In this document: positions 1 to 8,659 of the stretch, in pieces
Position numbering within the stretch: position 1 is the stretch's first letter
How the letters are laid out: each line of letters starts with the position of its first letter
From: J054 sp965223095
Lineage (GTDB): Bacteria > Pseudomonadota > Gammaproteobacteria > Steroidobacterales > GCA-2729495
Length of the DNA stretch: 64,000 bases
Assembly: GCA_965223095.1 (NCBI GenBank)
Contig: OZ244979.1
Coordinates: forward strand, 3,286,001-3,350,000
Direction: 5' to 3'
The notes under the pieces: generated by a model
What the model was told of the DNA's origin: nothing
The model's input: the letters and a program-made list of their open reading frames with translations, nothing else
Database searches by the model: none
Translations under genes and position numbers: made by a program

Positions 1-62
1 CGCAGCACCTGTGATTAGAATCATGAGCAGCCATACCTCATAAGCAGGATCCCTCTATTTTA

Positions 63-1106
63 CTAGGGAGCATCGGTTTCAAAACAAGCGTCCTCGGTGC
101 GCGGATCATCATCGGCGGGGCATACGATACCTTCCGCGGCCACCCACAGCGGCGTACCGGCAACTAATAATGTGTGGACGGCGTGATAACCTTCGATCCC
201 CGCCACCGCCAAATCATTCAGGGGATTGACGATCACATCCAACTTACCGTCTTGCACCGCTTTATCGCAGGCGGTCAGGTCATTCACGTACTTCGTTTTT
301 ACCGTGTGCTTAGGCATAAAAGCCTTCGCCGTTTGTGTTGTCAGCGGACCTGCGCAAACTCGTACGTCCGGCCGGGCGATGAGATCATTCAAGCTGTTGA
401 TTTCATCCACCAACTCAGACTTCTTCGGAATGTGAATAAACTGGCTGGACGCGCTCATGGTGCAGCTAAACCGCCGGGATTTTCGACGCCGTAACTCTTG
501 CGTGTTACCGCCCACAGCATTGAGCTGAGAAATAAAGTCAATCTTGTTGTCCACCAGCAACGAGGTTGCGGGTAACCGGCCGGGCGGCAACACTACATTC
601 TCCACTTTTAACTCGACGCCATAGTGCTCACCGATCATCTTAAGGACTTCGGCCTGATAGGCCTGACTAATGCTGGAAAAATACCAAGACGTGTTTTGCG
701 GATTCTCTGGCACACCTTGGGTAAGTTGCCGGATCACACCAGTCTCTAGAATATCCTTGAACAGACCCACCGGTTTCTCAGGCCAGTGCGCCAGTTCCGG
801 CTGCGGCAAACAATCTACCAGGCGAACCATGTAACTTTTCGCAGCGCCTGGTTGATTCGGCGGCTGCATGGCCACTATTTCTTGATCTTTGCCACTGGCG
901 ACTATCCGCACCCATGCCGCATCGAATGCGCGAATCAACTGTTCGCGACCCCGCGCGATTTCAGCCGGCGACCAGTCGCCAGAACGCACCGGTAACTCAT
1001 CAATCTTTGAGGCTTTTGCGCCACCGTGGGCACCCGCCATGGCTGTACAAGCGTTGAGGAAAAGGGTCATAGCCAACAGCAGACCACGCGAATTCAGAAC
1101 ACTCAT
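63..1106 (-). CDS. Periplasmic solute-binding protein (family 3-like), orphan
   Basis: The 347-residue product resembles periplasmic binding proteins of the amino-acid type (SBP_bac_3 fold). It has an N-terminal signal sequence, a first lobe with a Trp-Tyr-rich segment, and a second lobe containing the typical pattern 'DLIARPDVRVCAGPLTTQ'. The start at 1106 is preferred over a GTG at 1115 because a GGGAG ribosome site lies 8-9 bases before it. The signal ends in Leu-Asn-Ala-Cys, an imperfect lipobox, or alternatively in Ala-Met-Ala followed by Gly-Ala-His-Gly-Gly. No ABC permease or ATPase lies beside it within the window, so its transporter or sensor partner is unknown. The ligand cannot be told from the sequence. 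Confidence 0.7.
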   Translation of the reverse strand: MSVLNSRGLLLAMTLFLNACTAMAGAHGGAKASKIDELPVRSGDWSPAEIARGREQLIRAFDAAWVRIVASGKDQEIVAMQPPNQPGAAKSYMVRLVDCLPQPELAHWPEKPVGLFKDILETGVIRQLTQGVPENPQNTSWYFSSISQAYQAEVLKMIGEHYGVELKVENVVLPPGRLPATSLLVDNKIDFISQLNAVGGNTQELRRRKSRRFSCTMSASSQFIHIPKKSELVDEINSLNDLIARPDVRVCAGPLTTQTAKAFMPKHTVKTKYVNDLTACDKAVQDGKLDVIVNPLNDLAVAGIEGYHAVHTLLVAGTPLWVAAEGIVCPADDDPRTEDACFETDAP

Positions 1107-1322
1107 GCGAAACACTCCCTCAAGCGTATAAATTCCAGTTCAGCAACACCCCCAGGGCCGCGAAAGAGCCTGTGGGAAGGCGCATCAATGATGCCATGAA
1201 TAACACTGATACCGACCCGGATTCATGACCCGGGGCTGCGGTGACTACTCTATGGTCTGTGATGCTCAAACAATGAGCAAAGGCAATGGCAGCGGAATTT
1301 TCTAGCGATAATCTTAAAAATT

Positions 1323-1688
1323 CTAAGCTTGTTCTAGGATGGGAAAACTCCAGGAGCGGCACAGCTTACCATCGGCAAACTCATAGAGGCCCAGAGATCG
1401 CGTTGTCTTGGTTCCATCGTCGGTTTCAAAACTATCGATCTCGACTGCGACGACCAGGTTGCCATAGGCGCGCACGTCCTCAACTCGCGAACTGGCATAG
1501 CCGCTGGCCGCAAACATTCCGGTCAGCGCCTGCTCTACCTGTTCCCGACCCTGCGCACGCAAGCGCGGGCCTTCCGGCCGAACCTCGTAGGACGTATAGT
1601 CTTCTGCCAAATTCGCAAGCAATTTCGCCAGGTCTTTCTGGTTATAGGCTTTTGTCTGTTCGTGCACGCGTTGCACAAGCTCATTCAT
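1323..1688 (-). CDS. SnoaL-like / NTF2-fold protein
   Basis: This 121-residue protein has the size and pattern of the SnoaL/DUF4440 group: an N-terminal helix with 'AYNQKDLAKLLANLAEDY', a middle strand region and a C-terminal 'YEFADGKLCRSWSF'. Members are small alpha+beta barrels acting as isomerases, hydrolases or ligand binders, so no specific reaction can be assigned. The start at 1688 is chosen because a GGGAG site lies about 8 bases upstream; the frame stays open further but has no good signal. No signal peptide is present, so the protein should be cytoplasmic. It is divergent from the SDR-type gene at 1815. Confidence 0.65.
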   Translation of the reverse strand: MNELVQRVHEQTKAYNQKDLAKLLANLAEDYTSYEVRPEGPRLRAQGREQVEQALTGMFAASGYASSRVEDVRAYGNLVVAVEIDSFETDDGTKTTRSLGLYEFADGKLCRSWSFPILEQA

Positions 1689-1814
1689 GTGAAAACTCCC
1701 GGAATTGGCCCCGGCATAATACCCCGGCACAATCGACTTAAGGACAGAAACCCATGTGGTGGATTTTGACAGGCGCCCAAGGTAGTTTGCAGCTAGTACG
1801 GAGGTCAACAGACC

Positions 1815-2489
1815 ATGAAACTCGCCATCGTCGGGGCTTCGGGGCAAACGGGCCAGCAAATTAGCCGGGAAGCCCTCGGCCGTGGTCACCAAGTATTAGC
1901 CCTAGCGCGGTCCCCACAGAAAATAGACCTGCAAGATTCGCGGCTGGAAACTCGTAAAGCCGACGTGTTCGATCCGCCGTCACTGCAAACCGGCCTTGCC
2001 GGAGCGGATGCGATCATAACATCGGTGGGCAAAACTGATCTGCGAGATAAACGCACCGACTTCAACACCAAATCCCATCAAAATATTCTCGATGCGGCCA
2101 GGGCGAACGATATTCGACGCTTGGTAGTGATCTCCTCCTTTGGTGCGGCACGGAATGTAAAACGCAAAGGCATTCGACGAAATATCTATTTGTTTCTGCG
2201 CCGAAAATATTATGACGAGATGCACCAGATGGAATCCTTGGTGCTGAATTCTGGCTTGGAAACTACCGTGGTAAGGGCGCCCATGTTGCACAACCGTCCT
2301 CCGCGGAACGACTGGTTGCTAACTAATGACGGTAGGCTACCAGCCGGCCTGGCAATCAGCCGATCAGATCTTGCCCACTATCTACTAGACGAGCTTGAAA
2401 GCGGAGAGAATATTTCGCGTATCGTCGCCATCGCCGATGAAGGTGATAAAGCACCATCGTTTAGTGAAATTCGACCGCGTCGCAATTGA
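1815..2489 (+). CDS. NAD(P)-binding SDR-type (NmrA-like) oxidoreductase or sensor
   Basis: The 224-residue protein starts with a Rossmann fingerprint, G7-A-S-G10-Q-T-G13, typical of atypical short-chain dehydrogenases of the NmrA/biliverdin-reductase-B group. The segment 'RLVVISSFGA' matches the strand that carries the catalytic Ser region, but a clear YxxxK pair is not evident. A 'YYDEMHQMESLV' stretch occupies the usual place. It could be a reductase or a redox-sensing NAD(P)H-binding protein. It is the first gene of a likely operon: 35 bases separate it from the first GPH symporter gene on the same strand. Confidence 0.7.
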   Translation: MKLAIVGASGQTGQQISREALGRGHQVLALARSPQKIDLQDSRLETRKADVFDPPSLQTGLAGADAIITSVGKTDLRDKRTDFNTKSHQNILDAARANDIRRLVVISSFGAARNVKRKGIRRNIYLFLRRKYYDEMHQMESLVLNSGLETTVVRAPMLHNRPPRNDWLLTNDGRLPAGLAISRSDLAHYLLDELESGENISRIVAIADEGDKAPSFSEIRPRRN

Positions 2490-2524
2490 TGCCAGCCCAT
2501 GCCATACACCCGACCAATAGATAA

Positions 2525-3859
2525 GTGACACGCTTAGAGAAATTCGGTTGGGCAGTCGGCGCGCATGGCTCACAAGTCATGATCGGCATTTATAGTTTCT
2601 ACCTGTTGTTCTACTTAACCGGGGTTTTGGGCATCGATGCACTTAAAGCCGGTCAAATTATTTTCGTCGTGCGCCTTTACGACTTGGTCACGGATCCGCT
2701 CATGGGCTATATCAGTGATCGAACGGTGTCCAAGCGGGGGCGACGACGACCCTGGCTGCTATTGGGCGCCCTCGCCTGCACTGGCAGCTTCATTCTGCTG
2801 TTCAACTTACCCAGCTACGACAATCAAAACTCAACCATCGTCGCCGTGACCCTGGTGTTGCTACTGTACGCCTCGGCTTACACGGTGTTTAACGTACCGC
2901 ACTTGGCCATGCCCGCCGAGATGACGAGTGATTATCACGAACGGACAGTATTGATGTCCTACCGCGTGATATTTTTCGCCACGGCCAATCTCGCCGCCAT
3001 TCTGGGTGGCTCCTTGTTACTGAAAAAGTTTGGCGACGCCCAAGGTTACCCTCTGCTCGGCTGGTCAGTTGGCGCCAGCATACTGATCAGTATGCTGATC
3101 TGTTATCGACTCACAGCGAGCGTTAATTTTATTAAAAGAACCGAGCAGACACGATATAGCCTGCTGCAACAGTGGAGAATCGTCGGCCGCAACAAGCCGT
3201 TTCTTGTATTTGTCACCGCCAAGCTTGGCATGCTGACAGCACAGGCCAGCCAAGTTTCCGCATTTTTGTTCTTCTCGCAGTACGTATTGGAGCGCGGCAC
3301 CGCGCTGCTGACCTCATTGGGAATTTTTCTAACCATCGGACCAGTGGTATCCGCGCCGGCTTGGAACTGGGCTTCGCGACGCTGGGGTAAGCGCAATGCA
3401 TTCATGCTGGCTGCCCTACTCTATGCCCTAGTCGTAGCGTCCTGGCTGTTGGCCGGCCCGCAAGAACCCAGTTGGCTGACAAACTTCCGCGTGCTCTTGT
3501 TGGGTTTGGTGGTCGGCGGCGTGATCATTCTTGGCTTCTCGCTGTTGCCCGACACCATTGAATACGATCGGCGTCGGACCGGATTAAACCGAGAAGGTTT
3601 ATATTCCGGAATTTACAGCACCATGGAAAAAGCGGCTTCGGCCTTTGGGCCACTCTTGTTCAGCATGTACCTGGCAGCAAACGGATTCGTCTCATCCAAG
3701 GCCGGCGAAACTGTCGTGCAGCCCGATGCAACAGTCACCATCATTTATCTTGCCGTCGGTCTATTTCCGGCCATCGCGGCCTTGTTCGCCGTCGCCGTAC
3801 TCACCCAATATGACCTCGACGAAACCAAGCTGGCGACGACACAAAGCTTGCCGGACTGA
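2525..3859 (+). CDS. GPH-family (MelB-like) MFS symporter, copy 1
   Basis: A 444-residue membrane protein with about 12 hydrophobic segments. It belongs to the glycoside-pentoside-hexuronide:cation symporter group: it has the loop 2-3 pattern 'DPLMGYISDRTVSKRGRRRPW', the 'NVPHLAMPAEMTSDYHERT' segment and the second-half motif 'LPDTIEYDRRRTGLNREG'. Family members import sugars or related small molecules with H+ or Na+. The start is GTG at 2525. It is followed after 33 bases by a close paralogue, and the two share the segment Tyr-His-Glu-Arg-Thr-Val-Leu-Met-Ser-Tyr-Arg exactly. The substrate cannot be read from the sequence. Confidence 0.85.
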   Translation: MTRLEKFGWAVGAHGSQVMIGIYSFYLLFYLTGVLGIDALKAGQIIFVVRLYDLVTDPLMGYISDRTVSKRGRRRPWLLLGALACTGSFILLFNLPSYDNQNSTIVAVTLVLLLYASAYTVFNVPHLAMPAEMTSDYHERTVLMSYRVIFFATANLAAILGGSLLLKKFGDAQGYPLLGWSVGASILISMLICYRLTASVNFIKRTEQTRYSLLQQWRIVGRNKPFLVFVTAKLGMLTAQASQVSAFLFFSQYVLERGTALLTSLGIFLTIGPVVSAPAWNWASRRWGKRNAFMLAALLYALVVASWLLAGPQEPSWLTNFRVLLLGLVVGGVIILGFSLLPDTIEYDRRRTGLNREGLYSGIYSTMEKAASAFGPLLFSMYLAANGFVSSKAGETVVQPDATVTIIYLAVGLFPAIAALFAVAVLTQYDLDETKLATTQSLPD

Positions 3860-3892
3860 TTTTGCACCGACCCGCCAGTAGTACGACGCGCC

Positions 3893-5251
3893 ATGAACAC
3901 CAACTTACCTAAAATAAATCCCACACATCTAGGCTGGGCCATCGGTACCCTCGGCGCATCAATGCTGCTGAATACTTTCAATGTCGCAGCCTTGTTTTTT
4001 TTCGTGACGGTCTTGCAGGTTGACCCTTGGATTGCCGGCGCGCTAATTACCGGCTCAAAACTTTATGACGCCGCAACAGACCCCATCATGGGCTTCATTA
4101 GCGATCGTACGCGCAGCCCTTGGGGCCGACGGCGGCCCTACTTGCTGCTTGGGGGCATCTGCTGCGGCCTCGCGTTCGCGGGCCTGTTCGCGATTCCACC
4201 CATGGCTGAAACCCTGACGCTGCATATCGCCATTGCTGCGGGATTGGTTCTTCTGTCAACGGCGTACACCATTTTCAATGTTCCCTATCTGGCCATGCCT
4301 GCGGAAATGATCGAGGATTATCACGAACGAACCGTGCTGATGTCCTATCGAGTTTTTTTAATTGCCATCGGGACCTTTATCGGAATCTCGGGATCCCCGG
4401 CACTGGTGGCGTGGTTACAAGATGGCCTGAGCTATTCCGCCAACGAAGCTTATCGCAGCATGGGCATCATCATCGGCTTACTGATGAGCGTCGCCATGGT
4501 CGCGGCCTTTTTTGGCACACGGGGTGCACGATTCACTGAACCGGTTGTTTCAAGTTTGCCGCTGTCGGAACGCATTCAATCGATTGTCAATAATCAACCG
4601 TTTCTTATCTATCTCACCATTAAATTGGCGGGCCTTTTTTCGCTGGCCAGCATTCTCGCGACGGGCTTCTTCGTTGTGGTCTATATCATGGAAAGGTCCG
4701 TGGGTGTGTTCGCCATATTCGGTACCGCACAACTTGCCGGTCAGGTGGTCGCCATCCCCGCCTGGCTAGGCTTGAGCAAACGTGTTGGCAAAACACGCAT
4801 CCTGGTGATCTCCAGCCTGCTCATGGTGGGTCTGTCCCTAAGCTGGTTAGCCTGCGGTCCGGATGAGCCGCTTTGGTTATTCGGTTTGCGGGGCCTATGC
4901 ATTGGCCTTGCCGGCTGCGGCACGCTGTTGGGCACCCAGGCGATGCTGCCCGATGTGATGGAATATGACTATCGCCGCACCGGCCTGCGCCGCGAGGGCA
5001 TCTACGCCGGCACCATCAGCTTTATCGAGAAAACCTCCGGTGCCATGGCGGGTCTCGTCATCGGTAGTCTGTTGTCCTACACCCAATTCGATAAGACGCT
5101 CCCCGTCGGTGAACAGCCAGAATCTGCCCTGTGGGGCATCATGATCGGTATCGCGCTGATCCCAGCGGCAATGTATAGCCTGAAACTCGTGCTGCTAAGA
5201 TTCTATGACCTCAGTGAATCCCGGCTTAAAACAACACAACTAATCAAGTAA
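3893..5251 (+). CDS. GPH-family (MelB-like) MFS symporter, copy 2
   Basis: A 452-residue paralogue of the preceding gene with the same family marks: 'DPIMGFISDRTRSPWGRRRPY', 'NVPYLAMPAEMIEDYHERT' and 'LPDVMEYDYRRTGLRREG'. About 12 membrane segments are visible. It is most likely an inner-membrane cation-coupled symporter for a carbohydrate-like or other small organic substrate. The 33-base gap and same strand indicate co-transcription with the SDR-type gene and copy 1. Two tandem copies may serve two substrates or form a pair. The gene converges with the formylglutathione hydrolase gene at 5321. Confidence 0.85.
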   Translation: MNTNLPKINPTHLGWAIGTLGASMLLNTFNVAALFFFVTVLQVDPWIAGALITGSKLYDAATDPIMGFISDRTRSPWGRRRPYLLLGGICCGLAFAGLFAIPPMAETLTLHIAIAAGLVLLSTAYTIFNVPYLAMPAEMIEDYHERTVLMSYRVFLIAIGTFIGISGSPALVAWLQDGLSYSANEAYRSMGIIIGLLMSVAMVAAFFGTRGARFTEPVVSSLPLSERIQSIVNNQPFLIYLTIKLAGLFSLASILATGFFVVVYIMERSVGVFAIFGTAQLAGQVVAIPAWLGLSKRVGKTRILVISSLLMVGLSLSWLACGPDEPLWLFGLRGLCIGLAGCGTLLGTQAMLPDVMEYDYRRTGLRREGIYAGTISFIEKTSGAMAGLVIGSLLSYTQFDKTLPVGEQPESALWGIMIGIALIPAAMYSLKLVLLRFYDLSESRLKTTQLIK

Positions 5252-5320
5252 TCGAGCCGGTGAGCGCAGCCGCTCGCTTGGCACCAAAATTTAGGCCAGT
5301 GTTGCAAATCGCCGAATGGT

Positions 5321-6163
5321 TCAGGCCATCAGTATCGATGCGTGATGCCGAATATGATCGGCAATGAAAGTAGCCACGAAGAAATAACTATGGTCGTATC
5401 CTTCTTGCAGCCGCAAACATAAGGATTGACCCGCGCCTTTGCACGCCGCTTCAAACAAGCCGGGCTTGAGTTGATCCACCAAGAACTCATCGTTCAAACC
5501 CTGATCAACCAGAATTTCCGCATGGCCCGACCGGTCACCGGCAGCCGCCATGAGCGCGCAAGCATCATATTCAGACCACGCGGCCTCATCGTCCCCCAAA
5601 TAGTGCGTAAACGCCTTTTCGCCCCATTCACATTGGGTGGGCGCGACAATGGGGGCAAACGCAGAAATCGATTGATAGCGATCAGGCTGTCGTAATGCCA
5701 GGGTTAGGGCGCCATGCCCACCCATGGAATGACCTGATACGCCTTGAGCATCTTCGCGAATGGAAAAATTCTTGGCCATCAACTCGGGCAATTCTTCGGT
5801 CACATAGCTCGCCATTCGAAAATTTTTCGACCACGGCGCCTCGGTCGCATTGACATAGAAACCCGCGCCCTGGCCCAAATCATATGCGCCATCATCAGGG
5901 ACATCAGCACCGCGCGGACTGGTATCAGGCGCAACAATCATCACGCCCCTGCTTGCTGCTTCGGCGAAGGCGCCGCCCTTGGTGGTGAAATTTTCAGCGG
6001 TGCAAGTTAGACCGGACAGCCACCAGAGCAAGGGCACCGGGCCCTGTTTTGTCTGCGGCGGCGTAAATACACTAAAACGCATAGGACACCCGGTACTCTT
6101 AGCCGCGTGTTGATAGTAAGCAAGCTCCCCACCAAAGCAGCGATGCGATGATAAAATTTCCAT
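5321..6163 (-). CDS. fghA: S-formylglutathione hydrolase
   Basis: This enzyme hydrolyses S-formylglutathione to formate and glutathione, the last step of glutathione-dependent formaldehyde detoxification in the cytoplasm. The 280 residues match the usual family length. The sequence shows 'GGELAYYQHAAKSTGCPMRF', the oxyanion region 'LLWWLSGLTCTAENF', the nucleophile elbow G-H-S146-M-G-G, a likely acid at D225 and H258 in 'GYDHSYFF'. The partner formaldehyde dehydrogenase gene (frmA/adhC) is not adjacent. The ATG at 6163 has an AGGG site upstream. The assignment is confident from motif order and spacing. Confidence 0.92.
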   Translation of the reverse strand: MEILSSHRCFGGELAYYQHAAKSTGCPMRFSVFTPPQTKQGPVPLLWWLSGLTCTAENFTTKGGAFAEAASRGVMIVAPDTSPRGADVPDDGAYDLGQGAGFYVNATEAPWSKNFRMASYVTEELPELMAKNFSIREDAQGVSGHSMGGHGALTLALRQPDRYQSISAFAPIVAPTQCEWGEKAFTHYLGDDEAAWSEYDACALMAAAGDRSGHAEILVDQGLNDEFLVDQLKPGLFEAACKGAGQSLCLRLQEGYDHSYFFVATFIADHIRHHASILMA

Positions 6164-6328
6164 TTTGAAACCCTACAAACCAGTAATTGGTAAACGATGC
6201 ACCAAAGCGAATCAGCTATTCGGCATAGTATTGTGGCGCGCAGCCGATTGTATGCCGTTTAGAGGCGAAGAAAAGCCACTTGCCGCGCGCCATTGCGGAC
6301 AAGAACCAAGCTTGGAGCGACGTCACTC

Positions 6329-7129
6329 GTGCAAGATCAGTTTGAATTGAGTTTGCGGCTAGCCGTATTCGTGGGTGTTTTCGGCTTGATTGCCCTCTGG
6401 GAGGTTTGGCTTCCGCGGCGTCGCCGCAACTATCCGCGTTGGCAACGCTGGCCCAGCAATATCGCCATCCTGGCCATGAACAGCGGGCTGATTCGATTAC
6501 TACTGCCTACCGCCCTGGTGGGTGTGTCGATGACCGCGCAGGCGCAAGGCTGGGGACTATTCAACCAATTGCAACTACCACAGTGTCCAGCGATTGCCCT
6601 AACGATAGTGCTAATGGACCTCGTAATTTATGCGCAGCATGTGGCCTTTCATCGCGTGCCCCTGCTTTGGCGCCTACATCGCATGCATCATACGGACCGG
6701 GACTTGGATGTCAGCTCCGGTGGACGCTTCCACCCCTTGGAAATTCTCCTGTCCTTGGGTATCAAGATACTCGCCGTTATCGTTCTCGGCGCACCGCCGG
6801 CTGGCGTGATCATTTTTGAAATCGTGCTCAACGCGGGCGCCAGCTTCAATCACGGCAATATCTATGTCCCGGAATCTGTCGATAAAGTGTTGCGTTGCTT
6901 AGTCGTAACACCAGATATGCACCGCGTACATCATTCTGAACGATCAACTGAGCACAACAGCAACTATGGCTTCAGCATATCCTGGTGGGACCGACTGTTT
7001 AGTACCTATCAGTCACAACCTCGCGACGGCCATGTCGATATGCGAATTGGCCTACGCTCATTTTCGTCACCGAAGGAAATGAGGCTAGATCGAATGTTGC
7101 GGCAACCCTTGGAGGATCAGAACGAATAA
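6329..7129 (+). CDS. Membrane fatty acid hydroxylase / sterol desaturase family protein
   Basis: A 266-residue integral membrane protein of the fatty-acid hydroxylase superfamily, which uses a di-iron centre bound by histidine clusters to hydroxylate or desaturate lipids. Three His boxes are visible: 'HVAFH', 'HRMHHTD' and 'HRVHHSERSTEHNSNYG', flanked by hydrophobic segments. The C-terminal box with 'NYG' is typical of bacterial members. The GTG at 6329 is preferred because a GGAG lies 11 bases upstream; a TTG at 6293 in frame has no ribosome site. The substrate (fatty acid, sterol, hopanoid or carotenoid) is unknown. Confidence 0.85.
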   Translation: MQDQFELSLRLAVFVGVFGLIALWEVWLPRRRRNYPRWQRWPSNIAILAMNSGLIRLLLPTALVGVSMTAQAQGWGLFNQLQLPQCPAIALTIVLMDLVIYAQHVAFHRVPLLWRLHRMHHTDRDLDVSSGGRFHPLEILLSLGIKILAVIVLGAPPAGVIIFEIVLNAGASFNHGNIYVPESVDKVLRCLVVTPDMHRVHHSERSTEHNSNYGFSISWWDRLFSTYQSQPRDGHVDMRIGLRSFSSPKEMRLDRMLRQPLEDQNE

Positions 7130-7283
7130 GCTAGCGCGACAATACAATTCGGCGGTTGAGTGTGTCGACAAATTCGCGCTTAGCATGACCCAATATTCAT
7201 ATCCAAAACCACGCACCGTGCGGGTAATCCGCGCTTGATTCTCCGCCGGGCATTGATCACGCGCGTGTTTCGGCCGGAACGAA

Positions 7284-7838
7284 TTAACCCGATTCGCTTG
7301 ACTCCAGCCAGGGTAATATCTGCGCAACAAAATGCGACCGCGTATGGCCACCTTGAATTTTTGCCACCACACGCCCGCGCTGGTCCAACAAATAACTGGT
7401 GGGCAGCACCTGATTCCAAGCAGGATCAATCACACTGACGATCGTATCCATATCCCTATCAGAGCGCGCGTAGGTCTTAAAGTCAGGAAAGAACTCATTG
7501 AGAAACGGCAACAGCATACTCTCAAGCTGAAAAGGGTCGTCCAAGGAAACGGGTACTAGGGTAAACCCCCTTGAAGCATACTCTTGCGCAAGTTCCATTA
7601 ACGCCGGTATTTCTTTTAGGCAAGGACGGCACCAAGTTGCCCAAAAATTCACCAACACAAGCCGGCCTTCATGCTCGGCTAGCAAAGCCGACAATTCATC
7701 GGCGTCAATCACCGTGACTCGATCCACCGGCTCGGACATGCAAGACACGCTCAGCAGCATTGCGAGCAAAAACACCGCGGCTAAACCGCTTGGTCGCAAT
7801 GGCCGCCTTTTGGCTGTTTCGCCTACGAGTATTGGCAT
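7284..7838 (-). CDS. TlpA-like thioredoxin-fold thiol-disulfide protein
   Basis: A 184-residue envelope protein with an N-terminal membrane or signal segment at residues 18-33, then a thioredoxin-like domain with W69-C70-R-P-C73 in 'VNFWATWCRPCLKEIP'. The later 'VLPTSYLLDQRGRVV' contains the cis-Pro loop of the TlpA/ResA/CcmG class. Such proteins reduce or exchange disulfides in the periplasm, often for cytochrome c or copper-protein maturation. The start at 7838 has a GGAGG about 11 bases upstream. The signal ends near Ser-Val-Ser-Cys, which is a poor lipobox, so the protein may be membrane-anchored rather than lipidated. Confidence 0.85.
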   Translation of the reverse strand: MPILVGETAKRRPLRPSGLAAVFLLAMLLSVSCMSEPVDRVTVIDADELSALLAEHEGRLVLVNFWATWCRPCLKEIPALMELAQEYASRGFTLVPVSLDDPFQLESMLLPFLNEFFPDFKTYARSDRDMDTIVSVIDPAWNQVLPTSYLLDQRGRVVAKIQGGHTRSHFVAQILPWLESSESG

Positions 7839-8247
7839 GTTCTGTGTACCCCTCCGTAGAACCCTATCATCATTGCCAAGAGCCGCGAAACTGGCAACAT
7901 CGCCGTAGGCATTCTGTCTAGCTGCTGGCCAAATGCACTCGATAAACACGCCCGGCCAATGCCGGGCCACCCACTAGCCCAACCGTTCAGCGGCGACCCT
8001 TGCAATAGACGAATCAACCCCTGCCATGAGGTGCCGACGTGACGTTCAGCTCAGGATGCCAACCTGCACTCAGCCACGAAACACAACCACACACATCTCT
8101 ATTATCAGCAAGATTGTGCAGCTGCAATAACTTGCTGCGGCCCGTCACAGCCAAGCTAAAACCTGCGTCACAATTCCACAATATACAAGTGCATATTGTA
8201 AAACCCGCTGCACATTTGGGTTCGGGTGCTCAATACTCGCCGCTACT
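7839..8247. other. Intergenic region without a supported gene
   Basis: About 400 bases between the divergent TlpA-like gene and the first riboswitch. No credible coding frame was seen. It holds a perfect 7-bp GC-rich hairpin (arms 7950-7956 and 7961-7967, loop CAAT) with no T-run on either strand, so it is not a typical intrinsic terminator. The promoter for the riboswitch-controlled gene should lie in the right half, but no convincing -35/-10 pair could be picked. Confidence 0.4.
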
Positions 8248-8249
8248 TG

Positions 8250-8337
8250 TACTTAAGGGCAAACTCGTCGAAAGGCGAAGACGCAAAGCCACCGATCTAA
8301 GGGTTAAAACCTAAGGCAGCGGGGCTACCAGGTAAAC
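8250..8337 (+). promoter_or_regulatory. Cyclic di-GMP-I (GEMM) riboswitch aptamer, upstream copy
   Basis: The stretch contains the GEMM-I core in order: AGGGCAAAC, a stem capped by a GAAA tetraloop, the invariant GACGCAAAGCC at 8280-8290, and the 3' half GCAGCGGGGCTACC near 8317-8331. This matches the well-known Vibrio Vc2 aptamer in both conserved blocks and tetraloop/receptor placement. The G-rich AGGGCAAA keeps G at the usual base-recognition site, which fits c-di-GMP rather than the A-type cGAMP variants. A 6-bp hairpin follows (8344-8349 with 8356-8361) without a T-run, so the output mechanism is not obvious. Confidence 0.88.
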
Positions 8338-8464
8338 AGCGGTGCCGACCTTCATGTCGGCCAGGGTCAAAGACACCAACCGTCGCTTATCAGGGCTGCG
8401 ATCTAGACGCGAGTCATGCCGCTGGAGCACTAAACGACTCAGAAGTAACCATCGGTTCTGAAAT

Positions 8465-8546
8465 CAGGGCATACCCGTCGGAAGGCGGGGACGCAAAGCC
8501 ACCGGTCCCAAGGCTAGACCATGGACAGCGGGGTTGCCAGCGCCGA
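8465..8546 (+). promoter_or_regulatory. Cyclic di-GMP-I (GEMM) riboswitch aptamer, downstream copy
   Basis: A second GEMM-I aptamer: CAGGGCATACC, a stem capped by a GGAA (GNRA) tetraloop, GGGACGCAAAGCC ending at 8500, the CACCGGTCC arm, and the 3' block CAGCGGGGTTGCC around 8526-8538. It is closer to consensus in the GGGACGC block than the upstream copy but has GCATACC instead of GCAAACC. A small stem-loop (8552-8556 with 8562-8566) follows. About 115 bases separate it from the likely start codon of the large lipoprotein gene, so it should act on that gene's mRNA. Confidence 0.88.
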
Positions 8547-8659
8547 AATCGGTCACTGCGCGTGACTGATACGAGGCTCTGTCTAACCACCTAGTTGGTC
8601 ACCCATCACCGCCACGCAGCTTGCTCTGCTTTCAAACCGTTACTAACGGGAATGAAGGT

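Noticed and set aside
7950..7967. Intrinsic terminator between the TlpA-like gene and the riboswitch
   Set aside because: The stem is perfect but there is no T-run on either strand, and it lies upstream rather than downstream of both genes.
8039..8314. A 91-codon frame overlapping the first riboswitch
   Set aside because: It runs through the aptamer, has no ribosome site and reads as low-complexity Ser/Leu/Lys; the RNA structure explains the conservation better.
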